DNA of 64,000 nt from Nitrospirales bacterium LBB_01. Lineage in GTDB: Bacteria > Nitrospirota > Thermodesulfovibrionia > Thermodesulfovibrionales > Magnetobacteriaceae. This document shows positions 63,321 through 64,000 of this stretch, in pieces. The position numbers were made by a program, and so were the translations under genes. Within the stretch, counting starts at the first letter, position 1; every line of letters begins with the position of its first letter. The stretch is taken from NCBI GenBank assembly GCA_004376055.2, contig CP049016.1, positions 2,294,001 to 2,358,000 on the forward strand, given 5' to 3'. The notes under the pieces were generated by a model. It had not been told where the DNA came from and did no database searches. It was given only the letters and a program-made list of their open reading frames with translations.

Positions 63321-64000
63321 TTAAAAATTATTGACATATTCCATGTATTTATTAAAATTCCTGATAGTCTCATCCATAGTGTCTCCGCCAAACTTTGTCA
63401 ACATAAGATCGGCAATAGTTGTTGCAGTCACTGCCTCAGCTATCACTGCACATGCCGGAACTGCACAGACGTCAGAGCGTTCATACGCTGCCTCAATCGG
63501 TGCCTTTGTTTCTATGTCGACAGACCTTAGCGGCCTTCTCTGAGTTGGAATGGGCTTCATCGCTCCTCTAATCAAAATCGGCATTCCATTAGACATGCCT
63601 CCCTCCACTCCTCCACAATTATTCGTCTTTCTTATAAACCCTTTGCTGTTTTCATAAAATATCTCATCCATAACCTGAGAGCCTGGTCGCACTGCCATAT
63701 CAAACCCACGCCCTACCTCAACACCCTTTACGGCCTGAATTGCCATCACAGACTGTGCCAAAAGGCCGTCAAGCCGCCTATCCCATTGCGTATGACTACC
63801 AAGTCCTATGGGCACATTAAGAGCAAACACTTCAAATATCCCACCCAAAGTGTCGCCGTGCTCTGTTGCTTCATCTATAGCACTAACCATACGCTTACTG
63901 TCCTCAGGATACGGGCAGCGGACATCAGACATCTCTGCCATTTCGTATAACTGCTGAAGCGCTGACGGGTCAGCAGCGTCCACTTCACAATATCGTCTGC
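63321..64000 (-). CDS. aroC: chorismate synthase (N-terminus outside window)
   Basis: Last common step of aromatic amino-acid biosynthesis, flavin-dependent. About 226 C-terminal residues are visible and the frame is open to the window edge, so the N-terminus is missing. Seen are [24 protein letters not shown] and R-R-P-L-R-S-V-D, all typical of AroC. With aroK and aroB downstream on the same strand it forms an aro cluster, interrupted by the lipoprotein gene. Confidence 0.95.
   Translation of the reverse strand, partial: RRYCEVDAADPSALQQLYEMAEMSDVRCPYPEDSKRMVSAIDEATEHGDTLGGIFEVFALNVPIGLGSHTQWDRRLDGLLAQSVMAIQAVKGVEVGRGFDMAVRPGSQVMDEIFYENSKGFIRKTNNCGGVEGGMSNGMPILIRGAMKPIPTQRRPLRSVDIETKAPIEAAYERSDVCAVPACAVIAEAVTATTIADLMLTKFGGDTMDETIRNFNKYMEYVNNF

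Overview
The window looks like a piece of the chromosome of an AT-leaning, Gram-negative, anaerobic or microaerophilic bacterium, probably from the Nitrospirota (Thermodesulfovibrionia-like) or a deltaproteobacterial-type lineage. This is inferred from gene content: a HAO-like octaheme cytochrome, an Rnf complex in the order CDGEAB with a ferredoxin-rich RnfB, LPS-core-type glycosyltransferases, many His-Asp signalling proteins, and dispersed palindromic repeats. No rRNA gene or taxon-defining marker allows a firmer name.

Layout. 1-3128: end of a chemosensory module (cheW, a soluble MCP-like protein, a CheY) with a partial tandem duplication of the CheY gene around a repeat element. 3362-5537: rpmE, a DUF1385 membrane protein and prfA. 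5904-9825 (minus): an AddB-like nuclease and class II fructose-bisphosphate aldolase. 10273-12760: a diheme cytochrome c and a HAO-like octaheme cytochrome c. 12797-13804 (minus): a TrkA-type K+ channel. 14020-27189 (minus): the classical transcription/translation block tRNA-Tyr, tRNA-Gly, tRNA-Thr, tuf, rpmG, tRNA-Trp, secE, nusG, rplK, rplA, rplJ, rplL, rpoB, rpoC, headed by a consensus sigma70 promoter. 27352-30726 (minus): a VWA / PP2C / protein-kinase triad. 30875-36562: hisH, folK, a GGDEF protein and two glycosyltransferases. 36568-39974 (minus): a CHASE2 Ser/Thr kinase and a PIN-domain pair. 40105-46013 (minus): an FKBP isomerase and the rnf operon with its own consensus promoter. 46216-48711: a PEP-synthase-like protein. 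49301-59129 (minus): a large signalling locus described below. 59212-64000 (minus): tRNA-Met(CAT), ftsY, aroB, aroK, a propeller lipoprotein and aroC (partial).

The most striking region is 49301-59129. Six genes (a Cmk-like/BON/REC fusion, a membrane sensor kinase, a receiver protein, a DHp-type phosphotransferase-like protein, another receiver protein, and a sigma54-dependent NtrC-family activator) form a close-packed run with the composition of a phosphorelay. Directly downstream are two inverted repeats of identical geometry (GTGCAA-N7-TTGCAC/T) exactly 70 bp apart and then a sigma54-like -24/-12 element 54 nt before a TSUP (TauE/SafE) permease gene. That gene is followed by an undescribed two-TM protein, a second REC-HK hybrid and a receiver. 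The sequence therefore suggests both the regulator and its target operon.

A second theme is small non-autonomous mobile elements. Three kinds with terminal inverted repeats can be recognised. Two insertions have target-site duplications readable in the sequence (8 bp around 34111-34305; 10 bp around 5562-5778). Several change genes: one lies within the CheY duplication, one abuts the start codon of the triad kinase, and one supplies the last codons and stop of the NtrC-family activator. No transposase gene is present.
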